Shown here: in pieces, positions 1 through 8,507 of the stretch
How positions within the stretch are numbered: the first letter of the stretch is position 1
How the letters are laid out: each line of letters opens with the position of its first letter
Assembly: GCF_002632725.1 (NCBI RefSeq)
Contig: NZ_NJAI01000007.1
Span: 103,473 to 140,660 of the forward strand
DNA from: Xenorhabdus hominickii
GTDB taxonomy: Bacteria; Pseudomonadota; Gammaproteobacteria; Enterobacterales; Enterobacteriaceae
Reading direction: 5' to 3'
DNA: 37,188 nucleotides
Translations under genes and position numbers: made by a program
The notes under the pieces: model-generated
Database searches by the model: none
What the model saw: only the letters and a program-made list of their open reading frames with translations
What the model was told of the DNA's origin: nothing

Positions 1-42
1 TTCTACTGCCCCGATATCCAGTGGCTGGAACAGCCGAAGTGA
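1..42 (+). pseudogene. 3' end of probable phage tail-fibre assembly gene, frameshifted
   Basis: The first bases read ...DIQWLEQPK followed by TGA in frame 1. Frame 2 starts with STAP. Tail-fibre assembly (Caudo_TAP) proteins commonly end in a motif like STAPDI-W-PxxP, and joining the two frames recreates it as STAP+DIQWLEQPK. That join needs one extra G at about position 13. This suggests the tail of a tfa-like gene with a one-base deletion. Only about 14 codons lie inside the window, so the assignment rests on a short motif recalled from the family and is tentative. Confidence 0.4.
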
Positions 43-46
43 TGAC

Positions 47-63
47 AGGGGCCTAGTGCCCCT
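47..63 (+). terminator. Short GC-rich hairpin after the phage gene end
   Basis: AGGGGC and GCCCCT form a 6-bp stem around a 5-base loop, just after the stop codon of the phage gene fragment. No T-run follows. A diverged relative of this stretch lies at about 154-180, so the two form an imperfect direct repeat. It may be a weak terminator or simply phage-end structure. Confidence 0.3.
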
Positions 64-268
64 TACTCACTCGCTTGGATATCCGTGTCCAGATGCCGGA
101 GAGTTCCATCTGGAATCAGCAACAACGAAAACGGGCTGAAACAGAATAACAGTCAGGGGGCCGAGTGTCCCTTATCTCATCAATGTAATCAGTGGGCTGG
201 GGGTTAGGGTTATATATGAGCTGGTATATTTCAGCCCTCACTTCCATAAAATACAATTAAATTAATAA

Positions 269-289
269 TTGAGTACAGAGTTGAGTACA
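269..289. repeat. Tandem TTGAGTACA repeats, possible integrase arm or att sequence
   Basis: Two identical 9-mers TTGAGTACA start 12 bases apart in an AT-rich stretch. They lie between the phage gene fragment and the integrase relic. Short direct repeats of this kind are typical of integrase arm-binding sites near the attachment sites of P4-like elements. The role is inferred from position only. Confidence 0.3.
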
Positions 290-446
290 TAAATTAAATG
301 ACTTTATTTTATATCCTTTAAATACAATGTATTAAATTTAGTATCTCATAATCGTGGAAATAGAAACTTTGTTTTTCTTTACTGGTGTTCAAAGTCGAGA
401 ATTCTCCGTCATCGCCAATTCATAGTTCAAGTGCGTCCCAAAAACG

Positions 447-531
447 ATGATTTTCAGTGACACTAAATTACGTGTTATACATGGTAAACCATATTCCGGC
501 TAATCTGAATGATCGTTCTAACTCGCTTTGA
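447..531 (+). pseudogene. N-terminal relic of a P4-type tyrosine integrase
   Basis: The ATG reads MIFSDTKLRVIHGKPYSG and then meets TAA after 18 codons. Shifting one base at about 499 extends it with ANLNDRSNSL before a TGA. Integrases of the P4/DUF4102 (Arm DNA-binding) type start with a pattern like M-L-TDTKLR-x-GKPYSG-x-x-L-DRDGL, so both frames look like pieces of the same N-terminal domain. No catalytic domain (R-H-R-Y) is present downstream. The gene is broken by a frameshift and lacks most of its length. It supports reading the left margin as the worn edge of an integrated element. Confidence 0.55.
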
Positions 532-610
532 GTCTTATCGTGAGTTATTTTACTGAAATTTCGGATGGTTTAAGTAATTAAATTTCAATATATTACATTA
601 TGTTCAGAGG

Positions 611-922
611 CTGATAATAAAAATTACAGAAGCGCTGCCGACACCGCAAGAATATGCCAGATTACGTGAACGTGCTGGATTATCTGGAAAATCTATTGAG
701 GCGGAGGAGAAAGGGTTACCGAATTCACTATTTGCAATTTATCTGCGTGATCAAGGAGGATTGATTGGAATGGGACGTGTTACTTGGTTGGAGGCACAAG
801 CATTGTCTGGATCTTTTGTTTCTCTGATCGCAAATGAACCCCAACTCTATGAAAAATGGGGGTATCAGTTAACCGCACCATATGCACAAGGTATATATCG
901 TCTTTTAAAGATTCAACACTGA
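611..922 (+). pseudogene. GNAT-family N-acetyltransferase remnant, core deleted
   Basis: An open frame without a good start codon (CTG where ATG would be expected) encodes about 103 residues. The first half contains ITEALPTPQEYARLRERAG and EKGLPNSLF, and ends at GMGRV. The second half resumes at WLEAQALSGSFVSLIA and continues YEKWGYQLTAP. Both halves match the start and end of a familiar small GNAT acetyltransferase type. The middle, which should carry the acetyl-CoA-binding Q/RxxGxG/A loop, is absent. The join lies near base 781 and keeps the frame. With no start codon and no cofactor site, it is very probably a dead gene. Confidence 0.7.
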
Positions 923-1063
923 TACAACAAATGATACAAAGAATATATCCTGAAGGTATTCAATATCAATAAATTGTCGAAACCGACTTGTCTATGTGTT
1001 GCTTGAGATTGTATTGTGTAGACAGCATAAGAAATTATCAGTCTAATGAAGAAGGTGTAAAAA

Positions 1064-1384
1064 ATGGACAACACAAATAAACCAACATTCCACAATGTAC
1101 TGGAGTTTGTGCGTATATTTCGCCGTAAAAACAAATTACAGCGCGAAATTGTAGATAATGAGAAAAAGGTTCGGGATAACCAAAAACGCGTGTTATTACT
1201 CGATAACTTGAGTGACTACATCAAACCGGGGATGTCGGTTGAAGATATTCAAGGTATTATTGCTCATATGCGCAGCGATTATGAAGAGCGCGTTGATGAA
1301 TATATCATCAAAAATGCTGAGTTATCTAAAGAACGCCGTGAATTATCTAAAAAACTTAAGGCAATGGATGGCGGGGTCAAATAA
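1064..1384 (+). CDS. tmaR: PTS regulator TmaR (YeeX family, DUF496)
   Basis: This 106-residue protein matches E. coli TmaR (YeeX) almost throughout, including the [17 protein letters not shown] and [17 protein letters not shown] stretches. In E. coli TmaR is a small coiled-coil protein that forms clusters at the cell pole. It binds and sequesters Enzyme I of the sugar phosphotransferase system, and its polar localisation depends on tyrosine phosphorylation. The E. coli Tyr72 aligns with Tyr73 here. The charged, heptad-like sequence fits a coiled coil. A GAAGGTG ribosome-binding site precedes the ATG. The gene stands alone, with a phage-derived margin upstream and a convergent gene downstream. 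Confidence 0.93.
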   Translation: MDNTNKPTFHNVLEFVRIFRRKNKLQREIVDNEKKVRDNQKRVLLLDNLSDYIKPGMSVEDIQGIIAHMRSDYEERVDEYIIKNAELSKERRELSKKLKAMDGGVK

Positions 1385-1416
1385 ATTTGATTTGCAATAG
1401 ATTTTTGATCGTAATT

Positions 1417-1438
1417 AACCACGCTATTAGGCGTGGTT
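1417..1438. terminator. Intergenic hairpin between tmaR and the convergent reductase gene
   Basis: AACCACGC and GCGTGGTT pair in an 8-bp stem with a 6-base loop. There is no long T-run on the plus strand, while the minus strand has a short T/A-rich tail. It probably serves both convergent genes. Confidence 0.55.
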
Positions 1439-1459
1439 GTCCATTCATATTCAGTAAAA

Positions 1460-2086
1460 TCAGTTCCAGTGCGGCTTTAATTCTGGATCAACTAAGGCAT
1501 AAATCTGATAGTAAGCCTGTTTATCTTCCGCCATTTGCGCTAGCTGCTCAGCTACATCTTCTCGGCTAACCATGCCATGAACTTCTTCTTGATAACGCTG
1601 ACAATGCCCAGTCCCTGCTTGATTGGTAAGGCCTCCAGGACGAACGATTGTAAAGTCCAACGTGCTGGTTTGCAGGTAACTTTCTGCCAGTGATTTGTGT
1701 CTAACCGATTGTCCGAATAATGATTTTGCTCGCGGTGACAATGACTTCCAACTTTCACCACAACCGATGGAAGTCACTAATAACATGCGTGAAACTTGAG
1801 CTTGTTCCAATGCATTTATGATGGTAATGTTGCCATAATGGTCGGCATCACCACCTCCAATAGTTGAGAAAACAATCGGGTTTTTTCCAGCGAGTGTTAT
1901 CGATTTTTCTATGCTCTTTTTGTCACAAGCATCACCTTGTATGACGTTAATACCCAGTGCAATCAGTTCTATAGCCTGTTGTTCATTACGAATTAATGCT
2001 GTTACAGGTCGATTTTGTTTGAGAGCAATAGTGACTAAATGGCGTCCAACGCCTTTTCCAGCACCAAAAATTAGCCAAGGTTTCAT
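1460..2086 (-). CDS. NAD(P)-binding Rossmann protein (atypical SDR / NmrA-like reductase)
   Basis: The 208-residue protein opens with MKPWLIFGAGKGVGRHLV, a GxGxxG-type dinucleotide-binding loop at residues 8-14. It continues with the alternating strands and helices of an atypical short-chain dehydrogenase, including GDACD, VFSTIGGG, LLVTSIGCGES and the FTIVRPGGLT segment usual in NAD(P)H-binding/NmrA-like proteins. Substrate and physiological role cannot be read from the sequence. A GGAGAA ribosome-binding site lies about 10 bases upstream of the ATG. The gene is transcribed towards tmaR, and a Fur-box-like site sits just upstream, so iron-dependent control is possible. Confidence 0.8.
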   Translation of the reverse strand: MKPWLIFGAGKGVGRHLVTIALKQNRPVTALIRNEQQAIELIALGINVIQGDACDKKSIEKSITLAGKNPIVFSTIGGGDADHYGNITIINALEQAQVSRMLLVTSIGCGESWKSLSPRAKSLFGQSVRHKSLAESYLQTSTLDFTIVRPGGLTNQAGTGHCQRYQEEVHGMVSREDVAEQLAQMAEDKQAYYQIYALVDPELKPHWN

Positions 2087-2122
2087 AGGCGGGAATTCTC
2101 CATAAAACTAACCGCTTAAAAT

Positions 2123-2141
2123 GATAATGATAACCATCTCA
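2123..2141 (-). promoter_or_regulatory. Fur-box-like site upstream of the NAD(P)-binding protein gene
   Basis: The 19 bases beginning GATAATGATAACCAT match the classical Fur consensus (GATAATGATAATCATTATC) at 14 of 19 positions; 14 of the first 15 bases agree. The site lies about 37 bases upstream of the start codon of the minus-strand reductase gene, where it would overlap a promoter. Binding by Fur is inferred. Confidence 0.5.
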
Positions 2142-2219
2142 GTTTATTGGAATTACCTGTTGATTGGAATGGATTGTGGAAAGAAATGAAACAGGCAAGT
2201 TTTTTGTAATGGATCGGAT

Positions 2220-2251
2220 AAAAAAATGGCTCCTTTTATTGGAGCCATTTT
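2220..2251 (-). terminator. Rho-independent terminator of rne
   Basis: AAAATGGCTCC and GGAGCCATTTT form an 11-bp stem with a 7-base loop. On the minus strand the stem is followed by a run of seven T, just downstream of the rne stop codon. The symmetry could also stop plus-strand transcripts. Confidence 0.88.
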
Positions 2252-2295
2252 AATTTTACAGGAATTACAATATCTACATGAACGACAATATCGAA

Positions 2296-5200
2296 TTATT
2301 CAAATGATTGTGGTTTAGACATGGCTGAAGTTGCAATGTCCGTTGCAGAGTGTCCACCTGCACCGCCTTTTCCTCTGAATGGATAAGCAGGGCGCTGCAA
2401 TTCATTAATAATAACCGGTTGTGTCACCATTTCTGGTGCTGGTGCCTTCGTCATTGGGGAGTAAGCGTGATGATTTTTTGCCACGATAATCGAAGGCTCA
2501 GTAATTTTTGTCTCTTCCGTTTTAACTTCCTCTGCCTGAGAGCATATTTCCGTTGCGACAGCTGGTTGTTCTTCATGATGTTCCTGTTCAACAATAGACG
2601 CCACAATGATAGGGTCTGCTATGTGACGTGTTTCTCCAACATCATCTGATGTTGCGTCATTCAATATCTTATCATTTAACGCTTCTGGTTGACGTTTTTC
2701 ATCATGGTTGATGACAGACTCCACGGTTTCTGAGTCCGAAACCTTAGGTGTTTCTAGTTTCTGTTCCACAGATGTTGTAATGGAAGAATCATCGGCAGCA
2801 GGTTTAACAGTATCTTGGGGGGTAATAACCTTCTCTTCCGAGACTTCAACATGAGTCACGGTTGAGATTGGTGCCGATTCTGTTACCGCTGGCACGATAA
2901 GCACATTTTCTTCCTGTACTGGCGCCGTTTCTTCTACAACATCAATAGCAGCTGAGATATCCAGCTCAGCGGTGGTTACTGGTATAACAGGATAACGAAC
3001 CCAAACCTTACCTGACGCCAGTTCCGGTGATACCACGGCCATTGTCAATGGTACGGGTGATTGAGCCAAACTACGTTCATCACGATAACGGCGACGACGT
3101 TGACCGCTGACACGCAAATGACGTGGAGAGCGGCGGGAACGACGTGGCATGGTGTTATCTTGTTGCTCACTATTTTGTGGGGCAGACGAACCTTGTGCAA
3201 TGGTGCCTTGTGGCATTGCAGGTTGGTTGGCTGCTTCAACATTTGTATTAATAACGGCAGGTACTGAAACTTTTTTCTCTGCTTCGGTCTTTGTTGATAC
3301 TGTTTCAGATATTACTGCTGGTAAAGCAGCAACGGTGGCTTCTTTTTTCACTTCACCGATGTCACTTGTGATACGTACTTTTTGTTCGAGTTGGCGGCGT
3401 TGACGACGCGGCATGACTGGCTGACGCTCTTCGACTTCCTCCTCCTCGACAATATCAGGTCTATTTGTTGCCTGTTGCGCTTTAGCTTCCTGCTGTTGCT
3501 GACGTTTTTCTTCCTGACGGCGGCGTTGACGCTCAGCTCGCTGTTCACGGCGTTGTTGTTGCTGTGCTTCACGAGCTTCATTGTCTATTACAGTATTATC
3601 CTGAGCATCGGTTTTCGGCTGGACATTGCGGCCTTTACGTTGCTCATCGCGCTCACGGTTGTTGTTGCGAGTTTCATTCTCGTTACGTTCGCGACGTTGA
3701 TTATTCTGGCGGCGCGGATTACGGCGTTCTGATGAGCGACGATTATCATTACCAGAAGCTTTTCTGCTCTTTTCCTGAGTTGGTTGTTCTTCTTCAGCAC
3801 TGAACATTTTTTTCAGGGCATTGAAGAAACGACTGAACAACCCTGGTTTTTCAGGTTGTTTTTGATTAGTGGCTACAGCCTTTTTCTCTTTTGCTTTTGC
3901 TGAGACCGATGCAGGTGTTTCTGTAGGCAGATCAAAAGTTGAAATAGCTGGCTGTTCTGGACGTTTACGCTCATTCAGCCCTTCATCCTGAGCATTTATC
4001 ATTTCCGCTTCATGCAATTGCGGAAGCAGATAACTCAAAGCAGAAATTTCTTCACCTTTACGTACACGTAAAACAGAGAAATGCGGGGATTGCATCTGAT
4101 CGTTTGGAACGATAACAACACCCACAACGCCTTGGCGATGTTCAATGGCACTGACGGCTTTACGTTTTTCGTTCAGCAAATAGGAAGCAATTTGTACAGG
4201 AACAATCGCATGAACTTGATGCGTGTTTTCTTTTAGTGCTTCTTCTTCGATCAGGCGCAGAATCGACAAAGAAAGTGATTCGTTATCACGAATAGTTCCT
4301 GTACCGCTACAGCGAGGACAGACGTGATGACTGGATTCACCCAGTGATGGGCTTAAACGCTGACGAGACATTTCCAACAAACCAAAGCGGGAAATACGCC
4401 CGATTTGAATACGGGCACGATCTTGGCGAACGGCATCACGCAGTCGGTTTTCAACTTCACGTTGGTGACGCACTGGAGTCATGTCAATGAAATCGATAAC
4501 AATAAGACCACCAAGGTCACGCAGACGCAATTGACGTGCAATTTCATCGGCGGCTTCTAAGTTGGTATTAAACGCAGTTTCTTCGATATCTCCACCACGG
4601 GTTGCCCTAGATGAGTTGATATCGATTGCGGTCAAGGCTTCAGTCGTGTCTATAACCACTGAACCACCGGAAGGTAGTCGAACTTCACGCTGAAAAGCCG
4701 ATTCAATTTGTGATTCTATCTGATAATGGCTAAATAGAGGAACTTCACCGCTGTACAGTTTGATTTTACTGGCAAAATCAGGACGCCCCAGAGCAGTAAT
4801 ATGTTGGCGTGCCAAATCAAAGATTTTCGGATTGTCGATCAAGATTTCCCCAATATCCGGGCGCAAATAATCACGGAATGCGCGCACAATGACATTGCTT
4901 TCTTGATGGATCAGGAATGGAGCGGGATGGTTGTCTGCGGCTTTTTTGATTGCTTCCCAGTGTCTCAGACGGAAGTTTAAATCTCCCTGCAAGGCGTCTG
5001 CGGATTTACCTACACCTGCGGTACGGACAATAAGTCCCATGCCTTCAGGGACTTCAAGGGAAGAAAGTGCTTCTTTTAATTCGATGCGATCATCACCTTC
5101 GATACGGCGGGAAATACCGCCAGCTCTTGGGTTATTTGGCATTAGAACCAGATAGCTGCCAGCCAGACTGATAAAGGTTGTTAAAGCTGCACCTTTATTG

Positions 5201-5529
5201 CCTCGTTCTTCTTTATCAACTTGAACGATGACTTCCTGACCTTCCTTGAGGATATCTTTAATGTTAGGACGACCATGCGAATGGTAATTACTTGGAAAGT
5301 ACTCGCGAGCAATTTCTTTAATAGGCAGAAAGCCATGTCGTTCTGCACCATAATCAACAAAAGCAGCTTCTAGGCTAGGTTCAATCCGAGTAATTTTACC
5401 TTTATATATATTTGCCTTTTTCTGCTCATGTCCTGGACTTTCAATATCCAAATCATAAAGACGTTGCCCATCAACAAGGGCGACACGCAACTCTTCCTGT
5501 TGTGTTGCGTTGATTAACATTCTTTTCAT
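2296..5529 (-). CDS. rne: Ribonuclease E
   Basis: RNase E is the essential endoribonuclease that starts mRNA decay, matures rRNA and tRNA, and scaffolds the degradosome at the inner membrane. The catalytic half is highly conserved: an S1 domain near the N-terminus, then [18 protein letters not shown] and [10 protein letters not shown] segments with the two Mg-binding aspartates (E. coli D303 and D346), and the zinc-link CPRCSGTG. The amphipathic membrane-targeting helix [15 protein letters not shown] follows. The C-terminal half is disordered, with arginine-rich RNA-binding stretches ([18 protein letters not shown] type) and a valine/glutamate-rich region. It ends in the PNPase-binding tail with [19 protein letters not shown]. 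At 1077 residues it is slightly longer than the E. coli protein (1061). The gene has a long leader and is divergent from rluC. Confidence 0.98.
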   Translation of the reverse strand: MKRMLINATQQEELRVALVDGQRLYDLDIESPGHEQKKANIYKGKITRIEPSLEAAFVDYGAERHGFLPIKEIAREYFPSNYHSHGRPNIKDILKEGQEVIVQVDKEERGNKGAALTTFISLAGSYLVLMPNNPRAGGISRRIEGDDRIELKEALSSLEVPEGMGLIVRTAGVGKSADALQGDLNFRLRHWEAIKKAADNHPAPFLIHQESNVIVRAFRDYLRPDIGEILIDNPKIFDLARQHITALGRPDFASKIKLYSGEVPLFSHYQIESQIESAFQREVRLPSGGSVVIDTTEALTAIDINSSRATRGGDIEETAFNTNLEAADEIARQLRLRDLGGLIVIDFIDMTPVRHQREVENRLRDAVRQDRARIQIGRISRFGLLEMSRQRLSPSLGESSHHVCPRCSGTGTIRDNESLSLSILRLIEEEALKENTHQVHAIVPVQIASYLLNEKRKAVSAIEHRQGVVGVVIVPNDQMQSPHFSVLRVRKGEEISALSYLLPQLHEAEMINAQDEGLNERKRPEQPAISTFDLPTETPASVSAKAKEKKAVATNQKQPEKPGLFSRFFNALKKMFSAEEEQPTQEKSRKASGNDNRRSSERRNPRRQNNQRRERNENETRNNNRERDEQRKGRNVQPKTDAQDNTVIDNEAREAQQQQRREQRAERQRRRQEEKRQQQQEAKAQQATNRPDIVEEEEVEERQPVMPRRQRRQLEQKVRITSDIGEVKKEATVAALPAVISETVSTKTEAEKKVSVPAVINTNVEAANQPAMPQGTIAQGSSAPQNSEQQDNTMPRRSRRSPRHLRVSGQRRRRYRDERSLAQSPVPLTMAVVSPELASGKVWVRYPVIPVTTAELDISAAIDVVEETAPVQEENVLIVPAVTESAPISTVTHVEVSEEKVITPQDTVKPAADDSSITTSVEQKLETPKVSDSETVESVINHDEKRQPEALNDKILNDATSDDVGETRHIADPIIVASIVEQEHHEEQPAVATEICSQAEEVKTEETKITEPSIIVAKNHHAYSPMTKAPAPEMVTQPVIINELQRPAYPFRGKGGAGGHSATDIATSAMSKPQSFE

Positions 5530-5900
5530 TCTAACTTACTCATTATTTTTTACATTGGTATAGAGCCGCGAGTAAAAAAGATGCACTACTGGTTACCGAT
5601 GGCCTCGTGTCTTCTACAAAACCGTCAGCCTCACGGCTATCGTTTGTATAGAGGCGCCTATTTTTCGGCGAGCCTGAATTTCATTTAAAACAGTACTCTT
5701 TATTGGGGATGCTGTAATAAATTGGTACAGATTTAACCCAATCCAGTAAGCTGCAACCCGCAGCCCATAAATTGTTTGATTAAACATTACGTCTTACGCC
5801 ATTGCTGCGCTTTTGTTTGATCAAACAGATAACAAACAATTTCAATCTTGCCATTCATAGTTTAGTAAACTGTGGCCAGAAAGCATTATTCCATTGCTAT
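5530..5900 (-). promoter_or_regulatory. Long structured 5' leader and promoter region of rne
   Basis: About 550 bases separate rne from rluC, and none of it is coding. The part next to rne resembles the enterobacterial rne 5' UTR, through which RNase E controls the decay of its own mRNA (known for E. coli). On the rne strand a small AGCC-GTGA-GGCT hairpin lies at 5627-5638, and further inverted sequences surround GGTTACCGATGGCC. The transcription start cannot be placed from the sequence alone, so the outer limit given is approximate. Confidence 0.65.
5769..5842. repeat. Nested inverted repeats with two GTTTGATYAAAC boxes in the rne-rluC divergent region
   Basis: AAATTGTTTG (5769-5778) and CAAACAATTT (5833-5842) are perfect 10-bp inverted arms. 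Inside or overlapping them are two 12-mers, GTTTGATTAAAC at 5774-5785 and the perfect palindrome GTTTGATCAAAC at 5815-5826, starting 41 bases apart. The spacing is close to four helical turns. This could be a paired operator or RNA structure. No known regulator is assigned. Confidence 0.5.
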
Positions 5901-6083
5901 TGGGGTGATAGCAAGGTGACTTTATCGCTTTAAGGGTTTTTTATTAGGAAATAGTGACAAGTTGTTAATCTTTGGTCTTTATCCTAAGTCACTTGAGACA
6001 ATGAAGCAGAAAAATGTGGATGTTATTTAGACACACTTAAAAATGAGTGGCGCTCTGTTTGTTGGATAATTAGAATCTTGCCC

Positions 6084-7040
6084 ATGAAAACAAATAATCA
6101 AGTTGTACAGTTTGTCACGATTGATGACGACGAAGCCGGTCAGCGCGTTGATAATTTTTTGCTGGCTCGTTTGAAAGGTGTACCTAAGAGCATGATTTAT
6201 CGGATCTTGCGCAAAGGTGAAGTTCGAGTTAACAAGGGAAGAGTCAAGCCTGAATATAAATTGACAGCAGGTGATACCGTTAGGATCCCACCCGTTAGGG
6301 TAGCAGAAAGGCAGGAGGTGCCTGTATCAGCTAAGCTGGACAAAGTGGCCGTTCTGGCAGAATGCATTTTGTATGAAGATGATCATATTCTGGTTATTAA
6401 TAAACCATCGGGAACAGCAGTACATGGTGGCAGCGGGTTGAGTTTCGGAGTAATCGAAGGATTACGAGCACTGCGCCCTGAAGCACGTTTCCTTGAACTG
6501 GTGCATCGCCTTGACCGCGATACATCGGGCATTTTGTTAATTGCGAAAAAGCGTTCAGCATTGCGTGCATTGCATGAACAGCTTCGTTTGAAACAAATGC
6601 AGAAAGATTATCTGGCATTAGTGCGTGGTCAGTGGCAGTCCCATTGTAAAGTGGTAGAAGTCCCCTTATTGAAAAATATCCTGCAAAGTGGGGAAAGGGT
6701 GGTAAAAGTTAGTGGTGAAGGCAAACCTTCAGAAACACGGTTCAAAGTTGAAGAACGGTATGCCTTCGCTACATTGGTGCGTGCAAGCCCGGTTACGGGA
6801 CGAACTCACCAAATCCGCGTGCATACTTTACATGCAGGTCATCCTATTGCTTTTGATGATCGCTATGGTGATCGGGCATTTGACGCACAGCTTGCAAAAA
6901 CTAGGCTTAACCGACTGTTTCTGCATGCGAGTTCATTGAAATTTACCCATCCATCTACAGGAGAAACCCTGCGTTTCGAAGCACCAATAGATGATAGATT
7001 GCGAAATTGCTTAAAGAAATTGCGCCAAAATAATTACTGA
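6084..7040 (+). CDS. rluC: 23S rRNA pseudouridine(955/2504/2580) synthase RluC
   Basis: RluC converts uridines 955, 2504 and 2580 of 23S rRNA to pseudouridine. The 318-residue protein has an N-terminal S4-like RNA-binding domain ([18 protein letters not shown], about residues 33-50) and a pseudouridine synthase domain. That domain carries HRLDRDTSG, with the catalytic aspartate at 144 as in E. coli, and RTHQIRVH near the C-terminus. I use the ATG that gives MKTNNQ, which matches E. coli, instead of a TTG two codons upstream. The gene is divergent from rne. Its end overlaps the end of convergent yceF by 7 bases, so there is no room for a terminator between them. Confidence 0.96.
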   Translation: MKTNNQVVQFVTIDDDEAGQRVDNFLLARLKGVPKSMIYRILRKGEVRVNKGRVKPEYKLTAGDTVRIPPVRVAERQEVPVSAKLDKVAVLAECILYEDDHILVINKPSGTAVHGGSGLSFGVIEGLRALRPEARFLELVHRLDRDTSGILLIAKKRSALRALHEQLRLKQMQKDYLALVRGQWQSHCKVVEVPLLKNILQSGERVVKVSGEGKPSETRFKVEERYAFATLVRASPVTGRTHQIRVHTLHAGHPIAFDDRYGDRAFDAQLAKTRLNRLFLHASSLKFTHPSTGETLRFEAPIDDRLRNCLKKLRQNNY

Positions 7041-7630
7041 GAACATGCCGTCAGTGGGTTTACTCCCTGACGGATAAGCATTTCTGTCAGAGTAATTAAT
7101 GGTAAACCAATTAATGTGTTGGGATCTTTACCTTCTAGCTTTTCAAATAATGTAATTCCTAATCCTTCACTTTTAAAACTACCAGCACAATTAAAAGGTT
7201 TTTCTTTGTTTAAGTAGCTGATGATTTCTGATTCGGTAAGCTCTCTGAAATAAACATGAAATAGTTCACAACGGGTATCGGTATCGCCAGTTTTGCTATT
7301 GAATAGTGTAATACCAGTATAAAAAGTGACACATTTTCCGCTGGCTTTTTTTAGCTGGGCGAAAGCGTTCTCAAAATTATGGGGTTTACCCGTAATTTTT
7401 TTATCTAAAATACAAACTTGATCGGAACCTATAATTAGATGACGGGAATAATTTTGTTGTAATGTGGTTGCTTTTGCATGTGATAGCCGCATGACTAATT
7501 GTTCAGGGTTTTCATTTTTGTGTGGACTTTCATCAATATCAGGAGAGGCACAAGTAAAAGGTAACCCTATTTTTTCTAGTAATAGGCGGCGATATGCTGA
7601 AGTTGACGATAAAATAATCGGAAGCATCAT
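7034..7630 (-). CDS. yceF: Maf-like nucleotide pyrophosphatase YceF (m7GTP pyrophosphatase)
   Basis: A Maf/HAM1-fold house-cleaning enzyme. The E. coli counterpart hydrolyses 7-methyl-GTP to the monophosphate, preventing incorporation of the modified nucleotide. The 198 residues show [14 protein letters not shown] at the N-terminus, DIDE near residue 31, and GSDQV with the catalytic aspartate at 70. [20 protein letters not shown] and [10 protein letters not shown] follow. The start is an ATG-ATG pair, and either Met could be used. The gene is convergent with rluC and overlaps it by 7 bases. It is divergent from yceD. Confidence 0.94.
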   Translation of the reverse strand: MMLPIILSSTSAYRRLLLEKIGLPFTCASPDIDESPHKNENPEQLVMRLSHAKATTLQQNYSRHLIIGSDQVCILDKKITGKPHNFENAFAQLKKASGKCVTFYTGITLFNSKTGDTDTRCELFHVYFRELTESEIISYLNKEKPFNCAGSFKSEGLGITLFEKLEGKDPNTLIGLPLITLTEMLIRQGVNPLTACSQ

Positions 7631-7733
7631 TTTTCCATAAAATACGTAGAGAAATATTCACAGGCATTTTAAACTATATGCCGCTTAACAAGCGAATATT
7701 TGGCGGAAAGGTGCAGATGTGTGGCCTTTTTCT

Positions 7734-7762
7734 TTGACTATGTCTCATTACAAAGATAATAT
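7734..7762 (+). promoter_or_regulatory. Predicted sigma-70 promoter of yceD-rpmF
   Basis: TTGACT (7734-7739) and TAATAT (7757-7762) are separated by 17 bases. A shifted alternative -10, GATAAT, starts two bases earlier. Transcription would begin at about 7769, only a few bases before the yceD ATG at 7772. Confidence 0.55.
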
Positions 7763-7771
7763 GCGCGCCTT

Positions 7772-8296
7772 ATGCAAAAGGTAAAATTACCCCTGACCAT
7801 CGATGCGCTTCGAGCAGCTCAGAAAAGACTGGACTACCAAGGTAGTTATTCTGCTGAGCAAGTTTCTCGTATTGCAGAATCCGTGGTCAGTGTGGATAGT
7901 GATGTAGATAGCTCTTTATCATTTGAAATTGATAATCAGCGTTTGGCAGTGATAAAAGGGCATTCTGATGTGGATGTTACTCTTAGCTGTCAGCGTTGTG
8001 GCAGTAATTTCAGCCATCATGTTCACACAACGTATTGTTTTAGCCCGGTCGTTAATGACGAGAAGGCTGAGGCATTACCGGAAGAATATGAGCCAATAAA
8101 TGTTAATGAATTTGGCGAAATAGATTTGCTGGCAATGATTGAAGATGAAATAATTCTATCTATGCCGGTGTTTCCGGTACATGATTCTGAACACTGTGAA
8201 GTGTCCGACGCGGATATGGTGTTTGGCGAACTGCCTTCTGAAGCAGAAAAACCAAACCCATTTGCCGTATTAGCCAGTTTAAAGAAAAGTACTTAA
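7772..8296 (+). CDS. yceD: 23S rRNA accumulation protein YceD (DUF177)
   Basis: YceD is a widely conserved protein of the DUF177 family encoded with ribosomal protein L32. In E. coli and plants it is linked to 23S rRNA accumulation, but the mechanism is not settled. The 174 residues start [24 protein letters not shown]. They contain a CQRCG pair near residue 74 and a later single Cys, and have the acidic C-terminal half typical of the family ([17 protein letters not shown]). No Shine-Dalgarno sequence is visible before the ATG, and a good promoter ends very close to it. rpmF follows 12 bases downstream, so the two are co-transcribed. Confidence 0.94.
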   Translation: MQKVKLPLTIDALRAAQKRLDYQGSYSAEQVSRIAESVVSVDSDVDSSLSFEIDNQRLAVIKGHSDVDVTLSCQRCGSNFSHHVHTTYCFSPVVNDEKAEALPEEYEPINVNEFGEIDLLAMIEDEIILSMPVFPVHDSEHCEVSDADMVFGELPSEAEKPNPFAVLASLKKST

Positions 8297-8308
8297 GGAG
8301 TAAGGTCA

Positions 8309-8479
8309 ATGGCCGTACAACAGAATAAACCAACTCGTTCTAAACGTGGTATGCGTCGTTCTCATGACGCACTGACTGCAACACATGTCTCTGTAGACAA
8401 AACTTCTGGTGAAACTCACCTGCGTCACCATGTGACTGCTGATGGCTACTATCGTGGCCGCAAGGTAATCAACAAGTAA
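8309..8479 (+). CDS. rpmF: 50S ribosomal protein L32
   Basis: A short gene for a 56-residue basic protein that starts [20 protein letters not shown] and ends [10 protein letters not shown], a full match to bacterial L32 of the zinc-free enterobacterial type. It is a structural protein of the large ribosomal subunit. A strong TAAGGAG ribosome-binding site precedes the ATG. It sits between yceD and plsX, the order found across enterobacteria, which ties ribosome and membrane-lipid synthesis together transcriptionally. Confidence 0.97.
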   Translation: MAVQQNKPTRSKRGMRRSHDALTATHVSVDKTSGETHLRHHVTADGYYRGRKVINK

Positions 8480-8507
8480 TTCAGCTAACTATTAGCAAGT
8501 TGATATC

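Noticed and set aside
93..149. 19-codon frame MPESSIWNQQQRKRAETE
   Set aside because: Has no ribosome-binding site and is too short; probably part of phage-derived remains, but the parent gene could not be identified.
3045..3803. Several open frames on both strands inside the rne C-terminal half
   Set aside because: They are by-products of the low-complexity Arg/Glu/Gln-rich coding sequence of RNase E and have no start signals or family similarity.
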